NCBI RefSeq assembly: GCF_004519335.1 | Contig: NZ_SOZD01000002.1 | Coordinates: 434,001-498,000 of the forward strand | Reading direction: 5' to 3' | Length of the DNA: 64,000 nt | DNA from: Jiella endophytica | GTDB taxonomy: Bacteria; Pseudomonadota; Alphaproteobacteria; Rhizobiales; Rhizobiaceae | Shown: in pieces, positions 15,284 to 24,596 of the stretch | How the letters are laid out: each line of letters opens with the position of its first letter | Position numbering within the stretch: the stretch's first letter is position 1 | Notes under the pieces: generated by a model | Told to the model about the DNA's origin: nothing | The model's input: the letters and a program-made list of their open reading frames with translations, nothing else | Database searches by the model: none | Made by a program: the position numbers and the translations under genes

Positions 15284-16555
15284 ATGAATGTCCTTCTGAT
15301 CGGTTCGGGCGGCCGCGAACACGCACTGGCCTGGAAGATCAGCCAGTCGCCGATGCTTCAGCGGCTCTATGCGGCGCCCGGCAATCCCGGCATCGCCGAA
15401 TGCGCCGAACTGGTGTCGCTGGACGAGACCGACCATGCTGCTGTCGTCGCATTCTGCCGCGACAAGGACGTCGGCCTCGTCGTCGTCGGCCCCGAGGCGC
15501 CGCTGGTCGCGGGAATCGCCGATTCCTTGAACGAGGCGGGCATTGCCGTCTTCGGCCCCTCCGCGTCCGCGGCAAGGCTGGAAGGCTCGAAAGGCTTCAC
15601 CAAGGACCTCTGCTCGCGCCACGACATTCCGACGGCCCGGTACAAGCGCTTTTCCGACGTCGCCGCCGCGAAGGCCTATCTCGATGAAACCGGCTTTCCG
15701 ATCGTCATCAAGGCCGACGGGCTGGCCGCCGGCAAGGGCGTGACGATCGCGGCGAACCGCGCCGAGGCGATGGCGGCGGTCGACAGCTGCTTCGAGGGCG
15801 CCTTCGGCGGGCCGGGCGCCGAGATCGTCATCGAGGAATTCCTCGAGGGCGAGGAGGCGAGCCTCTTCTGCCTCTGCGACGGCGAGCGGGCGCTGGTCTT
15901 CGGCACCGCCCAGGACCACAAGCGCGCCTTCGACAAGGATCGCGGGCCGAACACCGGCGGCATGGGCGCCTATTCGCCGGCCCTGGCGATGAGCGAGCGC
16001 CTCGTCGAACGGGCGATGCGGGAGATCGTCGAGCCGACGCTGAAGGGCATGGCCGAGATCGGCGCGCCGTTCACCGGCGTCCTCTATGCCGGGCTGATGC
16101 TGACCGAGACCGGCCCGAAGCTCATCGAATACAACGTCCGCTTCGGCGACCCTGAGTCGCAGGTCCTGATGATGCGGCTCGAGAGCGACCCCCTGCCCGT
16201 CTTCCTCGCCGCTGCCAAGGGCGATCTCGCCGGCATATCGGTCGACTGGTCGCGCGAGCGGGCGCTGACGGTGGTGATGGCCTCTGAAGGCTATCCCGGC
16301 TCCTACGAAAAAGGCACCGCGATCACCCATCTGCCGGCGGACGACGAGACCATGCGCATCTTCCATGCCGGCACCGCCCGCGACGGCGACCGGCTGGTCG
16401 CCAATGGCGGCCGGGTGCTCAACGTCACGGCCCGCGGGACGAGCGTGCGCGAAGCGGCGAGCCGCGCCTATGCGGCGGTCGAAAAGGTCGGCTGGGAGAA
16501 AGGCTTCTTCCGTTCGGACATCGGCCACCGGGCGATCATGGTCGAAGACGCCTGA
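15284..16555 (+). CDS. purD: Phosphoribosylamine-glycine ligase (GAR synthetase)
   Basis: 423 aa, ATP-grasp enzyme of de novo purine synthesis; it joins glycine to phosphoribosylamine. The start [17 protein letters not shown] is the family N-terminus. I chose ATG 15284 rather than 15278 because AAGGGA lies 6 bases upstream of it. GRDxxR-type and ATP-grasp motifs follow: [29 protein letters not shown], and [10 protein letters not shown] then [12 protein letters not shown]. The sequence looks complete and ordinary. Confidence 0.97.
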   Translation: MNVLLIGSGGREHALAWKISQSPMLQRLYAAPGNPGIAECAELVSLDETDHAAVVAFCRDKDVGLVVVGPEAPLVAGIADSLNEAGIAVFGPSASAARLEGSKGFTKDLCSRHDIPTARYKRFSDVAAAKAYLDETGFPIVIKADGLAAGKGVTIAANRAEAMAAVDSCFEGAFGGPGAEIVIEEFLEGEEASLFCLCDGERALVFGTAQDHKRAFDKDRGPNTGGMGAYSPALAMSERLVERAMREIVEPTLKGMAEIGAPFTGVLYAGLMLTETGPKLIEYNVRFGDPESQVLMMRLESDPLPVFLAAAKGDLAGISVDWSRERALTVVMASEGYPGSYEKGTAITHLPADDETMRIFHAGTARDGDRLVANGGRVLNVTARGTSVREAASRAYAAVEKVGWEKGFFRSDIGHRAIMVEDA

Positions 16556-16606
16556 AGCACGAAGGCCGCTCGGGCTGGGTGGCGGAAGATCGGACGGGAG
16601 CGCGGC

Positions 16607-17122
16607 TCAGCGCTTGCCGCGCCAGGCATAGGCGATCTTGCGGAGCTTCGTCTTGTTGAAGCACTCCTCGCCCTCGGCGAGCGGCACCCCGCCCATCCGC
16701 TCGTAAAAGCCGGTCGCCAGCGTGTTGTCGGCGAGCGCCCACACCGCATGGCTGCCGAGATCGCGTTCGCGCAGCAGCTTCTGCGCGGCCGAAAAAAGGC
16801 GCCGGCCGAGGCCGACGCCTTGATAGGTGGGCTTCAGATAGAGTTCGTAGATCTCTCCGGAGACGGCCAGCGCCTCCGTCCGGTTCCGCCCCATCGTCGC
16901 ATAGCCGACCGTCTCGCCGCAGAAATCGACGACCAGGATGCCTGCGCCGCTCTGCACGGCCCGGACCCACCATCCGGCATGGCGGCGGGCGACGATCGAG
17001 TTCAGACAGGCGTGGGGAATGATGCCGGCATAGGCGCCGCGCCATGCCGCTTCGTGGACGCTCGCAAGGGCGGTGGCGTCCTTCTGTTCGGCGAAACGAA
17101 TGGCGGTCGTGATTGTCGGCAT
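16607..17122 (-). CDS. GNAT-family N-acetyltransferase
   Basis: 171 aa, one GNAT domain. The acetyl-CoA pyrophosphate loop is LKPTYQGVGLGRRLF (Q/RxxGxG/A), preceded by the strand GEIYELYL and followed by ALADNTLATGFYERMGG. The substrate is not predictable; the distant resemblance is to RimI-like protein or small-molecule acetyltransferases. The C-terminus is basic (KLRKIAYAWRGKR). It converges with purD, with 51 bases between stop codons. Confidence 0.87.
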   Translation of the reverse strand: MPTITTAIRFAEQKDATALASVHEAAWRGAYAGIIPHACLNSIVARRHAGWWVRAVQSGAGILVVDFCGETVGYATMGRNRTEALAVSGEIYELYLKPTYQGVGLGRRLFSAAQKLLRERDLGSHAVWALADNTLATGFYERMGGVPLAEGEECFNKTKLRKIAYAWRGKR

Positions 17123-17251
17123 CGCTCGTCAACACATGACGAGCGGAATCGATCCATGGTTTGCGAAAAATTTTTCCGCCGATGTGAGTTATTGTCACAA
17201 ACGCAGGGAAATCACCGACTTCTGCGCATCTTCCAGCCTTGGCGCAGGACG

Positions 17252-17632
17252 CTAGCGACGGCCGAGCACGCCTTCAGCCAGCGCTTTCTGGATGCCGGCG
17301 ATGTTCGAGCGGCGGGAAAGCTCGCGGGTCAGCGGCGGCTGGCCGCTCATCCAGATGGTCATCTCGGAATCGGCGTCGAACGTTCCCGCCGTTTCGATCG
17401 AGAATGTCGTGATCGCCCGGTAGGGAATCGACAGGATCGTCCGCTTTCGCCCGGTCATTCCCTGCTTGTCGACGATGATCAGCCTGAGGTCGGTGAAGAC
17501 CAGCATGTCGCGCACGACCATGAAGGCGAGCACGATCTCCTCGCCCTCGATCATGATCGGCGCGAGTTCCGCGTGGACCGTTTCCACATCGACATCGCTG
17601 GTGAGGCCCATCAGGCCGGAGAGAAGTCCCAT
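17252..17632 (-). CDS. Bacterial PH-domain protein (PF08000 type)
   Basis: 126 aa, cytoplasmic, one bacterial pleckstrin-homology domain covering nearly the whole protein. The recognisable core is EEIVLAFMVVRDMLVFTDLR followed by IIVDKQGMTGRKRTILSIPY, the hallmark of the bPH_1 group (a strand, then 'vFTnrRliivDkqG..kk'). There are no transmembrane segments. Structures of this family show ring-shaped oligomers, but its physiological role is unknown. Confidence 0.85.
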   Translation of the reverse strand: MGLLSGLMGLTSDVDVETVHAELAPIMIEGEEIVLAFMVVRDMLVFTDLRLIIVDKQGMTGRKRTILSIPYRAITTFSIETAGTFDADSEMTIWMSGQPPLTRELSRRSNIAGIQKALAEGVLGRR

Positions 17633-17871
17633 CGCCGTTCGTCGCTCCGTTGTTGCCGCATTGCAGGTGGTGCGTCGGACCGATCCCGCAAGCGCAAGAG
17701 ACGGGCAGACCGGCCGGAATGTCCGAAGCTCGGTAAAAAATCCTTTCGGCCTTGATCAGAAAATGAAAGTTCCGATAATTCCGCTCTGGTGGGTACCATC
17801 GCTTCAAAACCGCGGATGCTGACGGCCTCCGCGCGCGTCGTCATGAATGGCGGCGCGGCAGGGAGGACGAT

Positions 17872-19077
17872 GTGAAACACGGCATCCGGCAGCTATTCAT
17901 TCCCGGTCCGACGAACGTGCCCGATCGGGTCCGCCGCGCCATGAACGTGCCGATGGAGGATCAGCGGTCGCCCGACCTGCCCGACCTCACCCTCGGGCTG
18001 TTTCGCGACCTGAAGCGCGCCTTCAGGAACGACGGCGGGCGGGTGTTCATGTTTCCCTCCTCCGGCACCGGTTCCTGGGAAGCGGCGATCCAGAACACCC
18101 TTGCACCGGGTGACAGGGTCCTGATGGCGCGTTTCGGCCAGTTCTCCCATCTCTGGGTCGAGATGGCGCAGCGGCTGGGGCTCGACGTCACCGCGATCGA
18201 CGTCGAATGGGGCAAGGGCGTTCCGCTCGATGCCTATGAACAGGCGATCGGGGCCGACCACGGCCACGAGATCCGCGCCGTCTTCGTCACCCATAACGAG
18301 ACCGCCACCGGCGTCACCTCCGACATCGCCGGCGTGCGCAAGTTGCTCGATGCCCATTCCCACCCGGCGCTGCTCTTCGTCGACGGCGTCTCCTCCATCG
18401 CCTCGATCGACTTTCGCCAGGACGAGTGGGGCGTCGACCTCGCCGTCGCGGGTTCCCAGAAGGGCTTCATGCTGCCGGCGGGCCTTTCCTTCCTCTCGGT
18501 TTCCGAGAAGGCCCTTGCCGCCAGCAGGGACAACCGGCCGAAGCTGCCGCGATCCTATTTCCTCTTTGCCGACCAGATCGCGATGAACGATCAGGGCTAT
18601 TTTCCCTATACGCCGCCGACGCAGTTCTTCCACGGGTTGAGGGCGTCGCTCGACATGCTGTTCGAGGAGGGGCTCGACAACGTCTTTGCCCGCCACCACC
18701 GGCTCGCCGAAGGGATCAGACGCGGCGTCAGGGGGCTCGGTCTCGACCTCGTCGCGGCAGGACCCGAATGGTATTCCGACACCGTCTCGGCGATCTTCGT
18801 TCCCGAGGGCGTCGATGCCAACCAGGTGCTGAAGATCGCCTATGAGCGCTACGCCACGTCCTTCGGCGGCGGGCTGGCGCGGCTGAACGGCAGGGTCTTC
18901 CGGATCGGCCATCTCGGCGATCTCAACGAGGTGATGTGCCTCGGCGCCCTTGCCGCGGCCGAAATCTCGCTCGCCGATGCCGGCGCGAAGATCACGCCGG
19001 GCGCCGGTGTCGCCGCCGCCCATGACTGGTACCGCAAGGCGAACGCCGGTGCGGACGCGCGGCTCTCTAACGGCTGA
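17872..19077 (+). CDS. Class V aminotransferase, serine/aspartate-glyoxylate type
   Basis: 401 aa from GTG at 17872, which has GGGAGG upstream; an overlapping ATG at 17870 is out of frame. It is a PLP enzyme with Lys197 in AVAGSQKGFMLPAG, the N-terminal LFIPGPTNVP, and substrate-binding blocks FMFPSSGTGSWEAA and THNETATGV. These match serine-glyoxylate aminotransferase and L-aspartate-glyoxylate aminotransferase (BhcA). From memory the sequence reads closer to BhcA (FSHLWVEMAQRLGLDV, YFPYTPPTQFFHGL), but the BhcB-D partners are not here, so I leave the amino donor open. The 3' end overlaps the convergent enoyl-CoA hydratase by 11 bases. Confidence 0.88.
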   Translation: MKHGIRQLFIPGPTNVPDRVRRAMNVPMEDQRSPDLPDLTLGLFRDLKRAFRNDGGRVFMFPSSGTGSWEAAIQNTLAPGDRVLMARFGQFSHLWVEMAQRLGLDVTAIDVEWGKGVPLDAYEQAIGADHGHEIRAVFVTHNETATGVTSDIAGVRKLLDAHSHPALLFVDGVSSIASIDFRQDEWGVDLAVAGSQKGFMLPAGLSFLSVSEKALAASRDNRPKLPRSYFLFADQIAMNDQGYFPYTPPTQFFHGLRASLDMLFEEGLDNVFARHHRLAEGIRRGVRGLGLDLVAAGPEWYSDTVSAIFVPEGVDANQVLKIAYERYATSFGGGLARLNGRVFRIGHLGDLNEVMCLGALAAAEISLADAGAKITPGAGVAAAHDWYRKANAGADARLSNG

Positions 19078-19807
19078 GGAACGCCGCGAAGGCGGCCCGC
19101 GCCTCGTTCGAGCGCAGCCGCTGCGAGAAGATCTCGATCTCCTCATCGAGACGGGCGATGACGTCCTCGCGCCGTCCGCGGAGCAGTTCGCGGGCGATCC
19201 GCAGCGCCTCGGGCGGCTTTGCGGCAAGGCGCCGCGCCGCCTCCTGCGCCTCAGCCTCGGGATCGGCCACCACCTTGTAGACGAGCCCCGCCTCGCGGGC
19301 CGTCTCAGCGTCGAAACCCTCGCCGAGAACCAGGAGCGCAAAGGCCCGCTGGTCGCCCATCATGCGCGGCGCGATCAGGCTGGAGCCCGCCTCGGGGGTG
19401 ACGCCGAGATCGAGAAACGGCGTCCTGAACAGCGACTGCGGGCTCGCAAAGGCAAGGTCGCAATGCATCAGCAGCGTCGTGCCGATGCCGATGGCAAGAC
19501 CATCGACGGCGGCAAGCAGCGGCTTTTCGAAGCCAGCGAGGTGATGCAGAAAGTCCCGCACCTCGCCGGGCAGCGCGCCGCCCTCGGCGATCGCCATGAA
19601 ATCCTTGATGTCGTTGCCGGCCGAAAAGGCGCCCGGCGCCCCTGCAAACACCACCGCGCGGGTCGCCGCGTCGCCGGAGGCGGCCTCCAGCGCCTCGTTC
19701 ATCCCGCGATACATCTCGCGATTGATGGCGTTCTTCTTGTCGGCCCGGTTCATCCGGATGGTGGTGACGCCCTCGCGGGCCGAAATCGAGATCAGGTCCG
19801 TCATCAC
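19067..19807 (-). CDS. Enoyl-CoA hydratase/isomerase family protein
   Basis: 246 aa, single crotonase domain. Oxyanion-hole segments are FSAGNDIKDF (first) and AAVDGLAIGIGTTLLMHCD (second); the region after it is FRTPFLDLGVTPEAGSSLI. The second catalytic Glu region carries PEAGSS. Substrate unassigned; the neighbour suggests acyl-CoA beta-oxidation or degradation of a branched or thio-substituted acyl group. Its start overlaps the stop of the acyl-CoA dehydrogenase gene by four bases (19804-19807), so the two are co-translated. Confidence 0.9.
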   Translation of the reverse strand: MMTDLISISAREGVTTIRMNRADKKNAINREMYRGMNEALEAASGDAATRAVVFAGAPGAFSAGNDIKDFMAIAEGGALPGEVRDFLHHLAGFEKPLLAAVDGLAIGIGTTLLMHCDLAFASPQSLFRTPFLDLGVTPEAGSSLIAPRMMGDQRAFALLVLGEGFDAETAREAGLVYKVVADPEAEAQEAARRLAAKPPEALRIARELLRGRREDVIARLDEEIEIFSQRLRSNEARAAFAAFLSR

Positions 19808-21606
19808 ATCGCCTCCGCAACGAGAAGATCATGAGCGGCGGCAAGGCTCGCCGCGCCCGACACCACCGTCCGCTTCAGCCCTGCGGTCTCGGGAACGAGG
19901 TTCTCGGCAACGAAGCGGCAGAGCGCGACGCGGCCGGGATCGGCCAATGCCCCCTTGGCGAGCCAGATACCGCTTGCGGTCAGGCCGAAGAGCCTCAGAT
20001 AGGGCGTCGCGCCGGCGAGCGCCGTCTCGGTCTCGCCTGCCTCGAGGCAGCCGAGGAGATAGTCCGTCGCGGCCTCGAGATCGGCGAGTGCCGCATTGAG
20101 AAGAGCGGCGGTTTCGCCGAATTCCGCCGTGTTGCGGCGGGAGAGCTCGGACAGTGTCTCCCTCCATTCCGCAAACAGCGCCGCCACAGCCTCGCCGCCG
20201 GACTGGCCGATCTTGCGGGCAACGAGGTCGATCGCCTGGATGCCGTTGGTGCCTTCGTAGATTGGCGTGATGCGGGCGTTGCGCAGCAGCCTTGCCGCGC
20301 CGGTCTCCTCGACGAAGCCCATGCCGCCATGGACATGGATGCCGAGCGAGGCGACCTCGCAGGCGACGTCGGTGGAAAACGCCTTGGCGACCGGGGTCAA
20401 CAGGTTCGCACGCTCCTGCCAGAACCGCGCCTTGTCGGGGTCGCTTTCGCCATGGGCCCGAGCCCGGTCGATGGCGACGGCGCAGGAGAAGGCGATGGCC
20501 CGCGCGCCGTCGGTGAGGCCCTTCATTGTCAGAAGCGTGCGGGCGATGTCGGGATGGGCGACGATCGGGCTCATGCCGCCAGAGGCCTCGGCGCCCGGCG
20601 CAAGCCGCGTCGCCTTGCCCTGGCGACGCTCGCGGGCATAGGCCAGCGCCTTGTCATAGGCCGCGTCGGCGATGCCGACGCCCTCCATGCCGACCATCAG
20701 CCGGGCATTGTTCATCATCGTGAACATGCAGGCGAGGCCGCGATTCTCCTCGCCGATCAGCCAGCCGATCGCACCGGGCTCCTCGCCTTCGACCGTTCCC
20801 TCGCCGAACAGCATGGTGCAGGTGGGCGAGGCGTGGATGCCGAGCTTGTGCTCGATCGAATGGCAGACGACGTCGTTGCGCTTGCCCGGCGCGCCGCTCT
20901 CGTCGGGCAGGAATTTCGGCACCAGGAAGAGCGAGATGCCCTTCACGCCGGCCGGCGCGTCGGGCAGCCGGGCGAGCACCAGATGGACGATGTTCTCGGT
21001 AAGGTCGTGCTCGCCATAGGTGATGTAGATCTTCTGGCCAAAGATCCGGTAACTGCTGTCGTCCCGCCGCTCGGCGCGGCTTCTCAGCGCGGCGAGGTCC
21101 GAGCCGGCCTGCGGCTCGGTGAGGTTCATCGTTCCCATCCACTCGCCGGACACGAGCTTTTCCAGATAGACCTGCTTGAGCGCGTCCGAGCCGTGCTTGG
21201 TCAGCGCCTCGACCGCGCCGATGGTCAAGAGCGGGCCGAGCGCGAAGGGCATGGAGGCGTGGTTCCACATCTCCGAAACGGCTGCGGCAAGGCCGGTGCC
21301 GAGCTCCTGTCCACCAAATTCGGCGGGGCCGGCGATGGCGTTCCAGCCGCCCGCCGTCCAGTCGCGATAGAGCGCCTTCCAGCCGTCCGGCATGGTCACC
21401 GAACCGTTTGCGAAGCGCGCGCCCTGCTGGTCGCCAATGGCGTCGAGCGGCTGCATCCGCTCGGCGGCGAAGCGGGCCGCCTCTTCGAGCACGGCCTCGA
21501 CGAGATCGGCCTCGAGATCCGGGAAGAGCCCCTCCTCCATCGCCGCATCGAGGCCGGCGATGCGGCGCAGCGTGAATGCAATGTCCTTTACCGGCGGCTG
21601 CGGCAT
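19804..21606 (-). CDS. Acyl-CoA dehydrogenase, long DmdC-like type
   Basis: 600 aa. Besides N-terminal, middle and C-terminal acyl-CoA dehydrogenase domains it has the extra C-terminal region (about residues 470-595) of the DmdC/AidB-like subgroup. Visible motifs are MGTMNLTEPQAGSDLAALR (FAD/acyl contact), KIYITYGEHDL, HGGMGFVEETGAARLLRNAR and ITPIYEGTNGIQAIDL, which holds the catalytic-base Glu of this group. It oxidises acyl-CoA to trans-2-enoyl-CoA, which the coupled hydratase can then hydrate. Members include 3-(methylthio)propanoyl-CoA dehydrogenase, but the substrate here is not determined. It is the first gene of its operon, with a perfect palindrome just upstream. Confidence 0.92.
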   Translation of the reverse strand: MPQPPVKDIAFTLRRIAGLDAAMEEGLFPDLEADLVEAVLEEAARFAAERMQPLDAIGDQQGARFANGSVTMPDGWKALYRDWTAGGWNAIAGPAEFGGQELGTGLAAAVSEMWNHASMPFALGPLLTIGAVEALTKHGSDALKQVYLEKLVSGEWMGTMNLTEPQAGSDLAALRSRAERRDDSSYRIFGQKIYITYGEHDLTENIVHLVLARLPDAPAGVKGISLFLVPKFLPDESGAPGKRNDVVCHSIEHKLGIHASPTCTMLFGEGTVEGEEPGAIGWLIGEENRGLACMFTMMNNARLMVGMEGVGIADAAYDKALAYARERRQGKATRLAPGAEASGGMSPIVAHPDIARTLLTMKGLTDGARAIAFSCAVAIDRARAHGESDPDKARFWQERANLLTPVAKAFSTDVACEVASLGIHVHGGMGFVEETGAARLLRNARITPIYEGTNGIQAIDLVARKIGQSGGEAVAALFAEWRETLSELSRRNTAEFGETAALLNAALADLEAATDYLLGCLEAGETETALAGATPYLRLFGLTASGIWLAKGALADPGRVALCRFVAENLVPETAGLKRTVVSGAASLAAAHDLLVAEAM

Positions 21607-21643
21607 GATATCGTCTCCTCCTCGAAAGACGCGTGCGTATGAC

Positions 21644-21659
21644 GCACTGGCGCCAGTGC
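21644..21659. promoter_or_regulatory. Perfect 16-bp palindrome, candidate operator
   Basis: GCACTGGCGCCAGTGC is a perfect inverted repeat 38 bases upstream of the acyl-CoA dehydrogenase start and 170 bases before the divergent FAH-family gene. A second imperfect dyad (TGCGT-ATG-ACGCA, about 21633-21645) touches it. The location suits a transcription-factor site acting on one or both genes. The regulator is unknown and none is encoded nearby. Confidence 0.45.
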
Positions 21660-21828
21660 TGATCTTCTATATTTCCGGTTCCGGCTACGGCGCCCCTACG
21701 AGGGACAGCTGACTGCCCCCATATGGAACGCGCATACGGGCTGCCCTGTTTATCGACCGATCGGGCAACGGTGACTGAGGCACCAGGCCCCCCGGCGGTG
21801 CCGGCGAAGAACCCCAAGGGAGGTATGG

Positions 21829-22671
21829 ATGCGGCTTGTTCGGTTTGGCGATCGCGGAGCGGAACGCCCGGGGCTCGTCGACGATGCCGGCGGCATCCGG
21901 GATCTCTCGCAGCATGTCGCAGCCCTCGAGGGCGCGGCGCTCGATCCGCAGAACCTTGCGACCCTCGCCGCGATCGACCCCGCATCGCTGCCGAAGGTCG
22001 CAGAGGGCACCCGCCTTTGCAAGCCGATCGACAGGATCGGCAAGATCGTCGGCGTCGGGCCGAACTATTCCGACAGCGCCAGCCTCGCCGGTTTCCGGAT
22101 CAATCCCGAGCCGACGCTGTTCATGAAGGCCGCCACCGCCGCCTGCGGGCCGAACGACGCGATCGAGATCCCCAAGGTGGCCGGCCGGGTCGACTGGGGC
22201 GTCGAACTTGCCGTCGTCATCGGCCGCGTCGCCAAATATGCCAGCGTCGAGGACGGCCAGCGGGCGATCGCCGGCTATTGCCTCGCCAACGACGTGACCG
22301 AGCGCAACTTCCAGCTCCAGCGTGGCGGCCAGTGGACCAAGGGCAAGTCGCACGACACCTTCTGCCCGCTCGGACCTTATCTGGTGACGACGGACGAGCT
22401 GCCCGATCCCGACCAGATCGAGCTCTGGCTCGACGTCAATGGCGAGCGCCAGCAGATCGGCGCGACCGGCGAGATGATCTTCAAGATCCCCTATCTCGTC
22501 TCCTACATCTCGCGCTTCATGCGGCTCGAACCGGGCGACGTGATCCTGACAGGAACGCTCGCCGGCGTCGGCCTCTCCTACGATCCGCCGCGCTTCCTGA
22601 AGCCGGGCGACAGGGTCCGTCTCGGCGGCACGCGGCTCGGCGAGCAGGAGAACCTCTGCGTCCAGATCTGA
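21829..22671 (+). CDS. Fumarylacetoacetate hydrolase family protein
   Basis: 280 aa. An N-terminal ~70-residue cap precedes the FAH fold. Metal-site and core motifs are VDWGVELAVVIGR, IAGYCLANDVTERNFQLQRG, KSHDTFCPLGPYL and ILTGTLAGVGLSYDPP. Such proteins cleave or decarboxylate beta-diketo or 2-keto acids (fumarylpyruvate, acylpyruvates, ureidoglycolate lyase-like, oxaloacetate). The ATG at 21829 has AAGGGAGGT five bases upstream. It is divergent from the acyl-CoA dehydrogenase operon and convergent with the CoA hydrolase, 35 bases apart. The specific substrate cannot be told from sequence. Confidence 0.92.
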   Translation: MRLVRFGDRGAERPGLVDDAGGIRDLSQHVAALEGAALDPQNLATLAAIDPASLPKVAEGTRLCKPIDRIGKIVGVGPNYSDSASLAGFRINPEPTLFMKAATAACGPNDAIEIPKVAGRVDWGVELAVVIGRVAKYASVEDGQRAIAGYCLANDVTERNFQLQRGGQWTKGKSHDTFCPLGPYLVTTDELPDPDQIELWLDVNGERQQIGATGEMIFKIPYLVSYISRFMRLEPGDVILTGTLAGVGLSYDPPRFLKPGDRVRLGGTRLGEQENLCVQI

Positions 22672-22706
22672 CGGCCGTTTCGCCAGGCAAGCGGTCTCCA
22701 AGGCGA

Positions 22707-24596
22707 TCATGACGGCGCCCCGCCGCCATCGCGGCGACGTGGCCCCTCCGCTCCCGACGCTTCCCGCAGCGAGGCAAGCAGAACCGCCCGCATCGCCCGC
22801 TCGGAAAGGCCCGCCGGCGCCTCGAGATTCATGCGGGCCAGCGCTGCAGTTTCGGCCGCTTCAGGCTTCAGTCTCATGCCGCGGACAAGGCGCTTTGCCA
22901 TCAGGGGCCAATTGCCTCTCGCCTCCTTCAGCCGCAGCAGCGCCGGCGCGAGGCGCTGCTCCTCCTCGCTCAGCTCGGTGCCGAAGGGATAGGCGGGCAG
23001 AACGTCGGCGAAAGGCGCGAGTGTCGCCTCGAGCGCTGCCCTCTTGTTCCACCGACGCGGCCGGTGTCCCGGCTCGAGCTTCAGCGCCGCGACGGCCTCG
23101 CCGATCAGCGTTCCCTGGGCCGCCTCGTCGGCGATCCCGACCGTCGCCGCGACGGTGTCCCGGTCGGTGCGGCCGCGAATATCCGCCACGCCATATTCGG
23201 TGACGACGACGTCCTTCATGTGCCGCGGCACGGTGGTGTGGCCATAGGCCCAGCGGATGTTCGACCGCCGGCCGCCATTGCGGGTCGAAGGCAGCATCAG
23301 CACGGACCGCGCGTCCCTCAGGGCGAAGGCCTGGTCGACGAAATTGAACTGGCCGCCGACGCCGGAGACGACATGGCCATCCTCGAGCTGGTCGGAGCAG
23401 ACGTCGCCGAGCGCCGTGGCGATCATCGCGGAGTTGAAGAAGCGGGCGTTGCGGCGGTCGGCAGCGTGGCGGGCGCGCTCCTCGACTGGAAGATCGTTGA
23501 TGAAGGAGATCTCGCGCATGGCGATGGTCTCCTTCAGCTCCGGCTCCATGTCGCGCAGTCGCCGGTAGAAGCCCGACGGGCCGACGAAGAAGCCGGCATG
23601 GAGGATCTTGCCGTCGGAGGCGGGTCTTTTCAGGATGCCGGCATCGATCAGCTGCATCAGCGGATCGACGAACATTTCCGACAGGCCGTAGAGGCCTTCC
23701 TCGAACCGGCCCGTCTCAGGGGTCATGCTCGCCGGCCAGTTGCCGAGCGCTTCCAGCGCGGCGCGAAACCTCTGCGGATCGCGGTGCCTGAGGATCAGCG
23801 CATTGGCGATCGCGTCGCCCATGCCGCCGATGCCGATCTGGATCGTCCCGCCATCCTTGACCAGAGCCGCCGCATAAAGGCCGATCGCGTGCTCGGCGAG
23901 CGAGACGGGCTGCTTCGGCACCGGGAACAGCCGGGCGGTCTCGGCAATCCCGCCTTCGAGGATCATGTCGAAGCGATCCGCAGGCAGCGCCGCGGCACCG
24001 CCCATGAAGGGCATCTCGCGGTTCGCCTCGCCGACGAGAAGGACCTTGCGGCCCTCGCCGCGCAGCCTCTCGAACTCCGGCAGGAGATCGAGAGTCATGT
24101 CGGTGTTGGAGCCGAGGGAATAGTGGCTGCGGTCCGGCGACGGCCCGACGAGCTGGGCGACGACATTCACCCCGCTCGCGACAACGCGGCGGGCGGCGTG
24201 GGTGTAGTTGACCGAGATGTAGTTTTCCTGGGCCGCGCGGTTGTGGAGCAGTGAGCCCGCCTGCAGGAAGAACTCGACAACCTCAACGTTCTTCGGCAGC
24301 GCGCCCTTCCTGCGGGCGTCGACATAGTCGAGCCGGGTGACGCCGTCATAGAGCCGCTCCGCCAGGGGCCCGGCGAAGCGGTCGGCCAGACCGCGGCCGC
24401 CGGAGGGCGGATCGAGGGAAAGCGCGGTGAAGATGGTGAGGTCGATCGACGGATCGTCCTTCGCCAGCCGGTAGAGCGCATTGGCGACGTGATTGCCCTT
24501 GCCGAGGCCGAGCGGCAAGGCGAGCACGACCCTGCGGCCGACCCTTTCGACGATCGCCCGGGCGAGCTGGTTTTCCTCGTCGAAACGCAGAACCAT
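22707..24596 (-). CDS. Acetyl-CoA hydrolase/transferase family protein
   Basis: 629 aa, the longer bacterial form of the family. The C-terminal domain reads GVGGQFNFVDQAFALRDAR, then RRSNIRWAYGHTTVPRHMKD and VVVTEYGVADIRGRTDRD, hallmark sequences of CoA-transferase family I hydrolase/transferases. The N-terminal half includes GIGGMGDAIANALILRHRD. It likely moves CoA between acyl groups or hydrolyses acyl-CoA at the end of a degradation pathway. Its ATG overlaps the fadJ stop by one base (24596), so it is the last gene of the fadE-thiolase-fadJ operon. Confidence 0.88.
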   Translation of the reverse strand: MVLRFDEENQLARAIVERVGRRVVLALPLGLGKGNHVANALYRLAKDDPSIDLTIFTALSLDPPSGGRGLADRFAGPLAERLYDGVTRLDYVDARRKGALPKNVEVVEFFLQAGSLLHNRAAQENYISVNYTHAARRVVASGVNVVAQLVGPSPDRSHYSLGSNTDMTLDLLPEFERLRGEGRKVLLVGEANREMPFMGGAAALPADRFDMILEGGIAETARLFPVPKQPVSLAEHAIGLYAAALVKDGGTIQIGIGGMGDAIANALILRHRDPQRFRAALEALGNWPASMTPETGRFEEGLYGLSEMFVDPLMQLIDAGILKRPASDGKILHAGFFVGPSGFYRRLRDMEPELKETIAMREISFINDLPVEERARHAADRRNARFFNSAMIATALGDVCSDQLEDGHVVSGVGGQFNFVDQAFALRDARSVLMLPSTRNGGRRSNIRWAYGHTTVPRHMKDVVVTEYGVADIRGRTDRDTVAATVGIADEAAQGTLIGEAVAALKLEPGHRPRRWNKRAALEATLAPFADVLPAYPFGTELSEEEQRLAPALLRLKEARGNWPLMAKRLVRGMRLKPEAAETAALARMNLEAPAGLSERAMRAVLLASLREASGAEGPRRRDGGGAPS

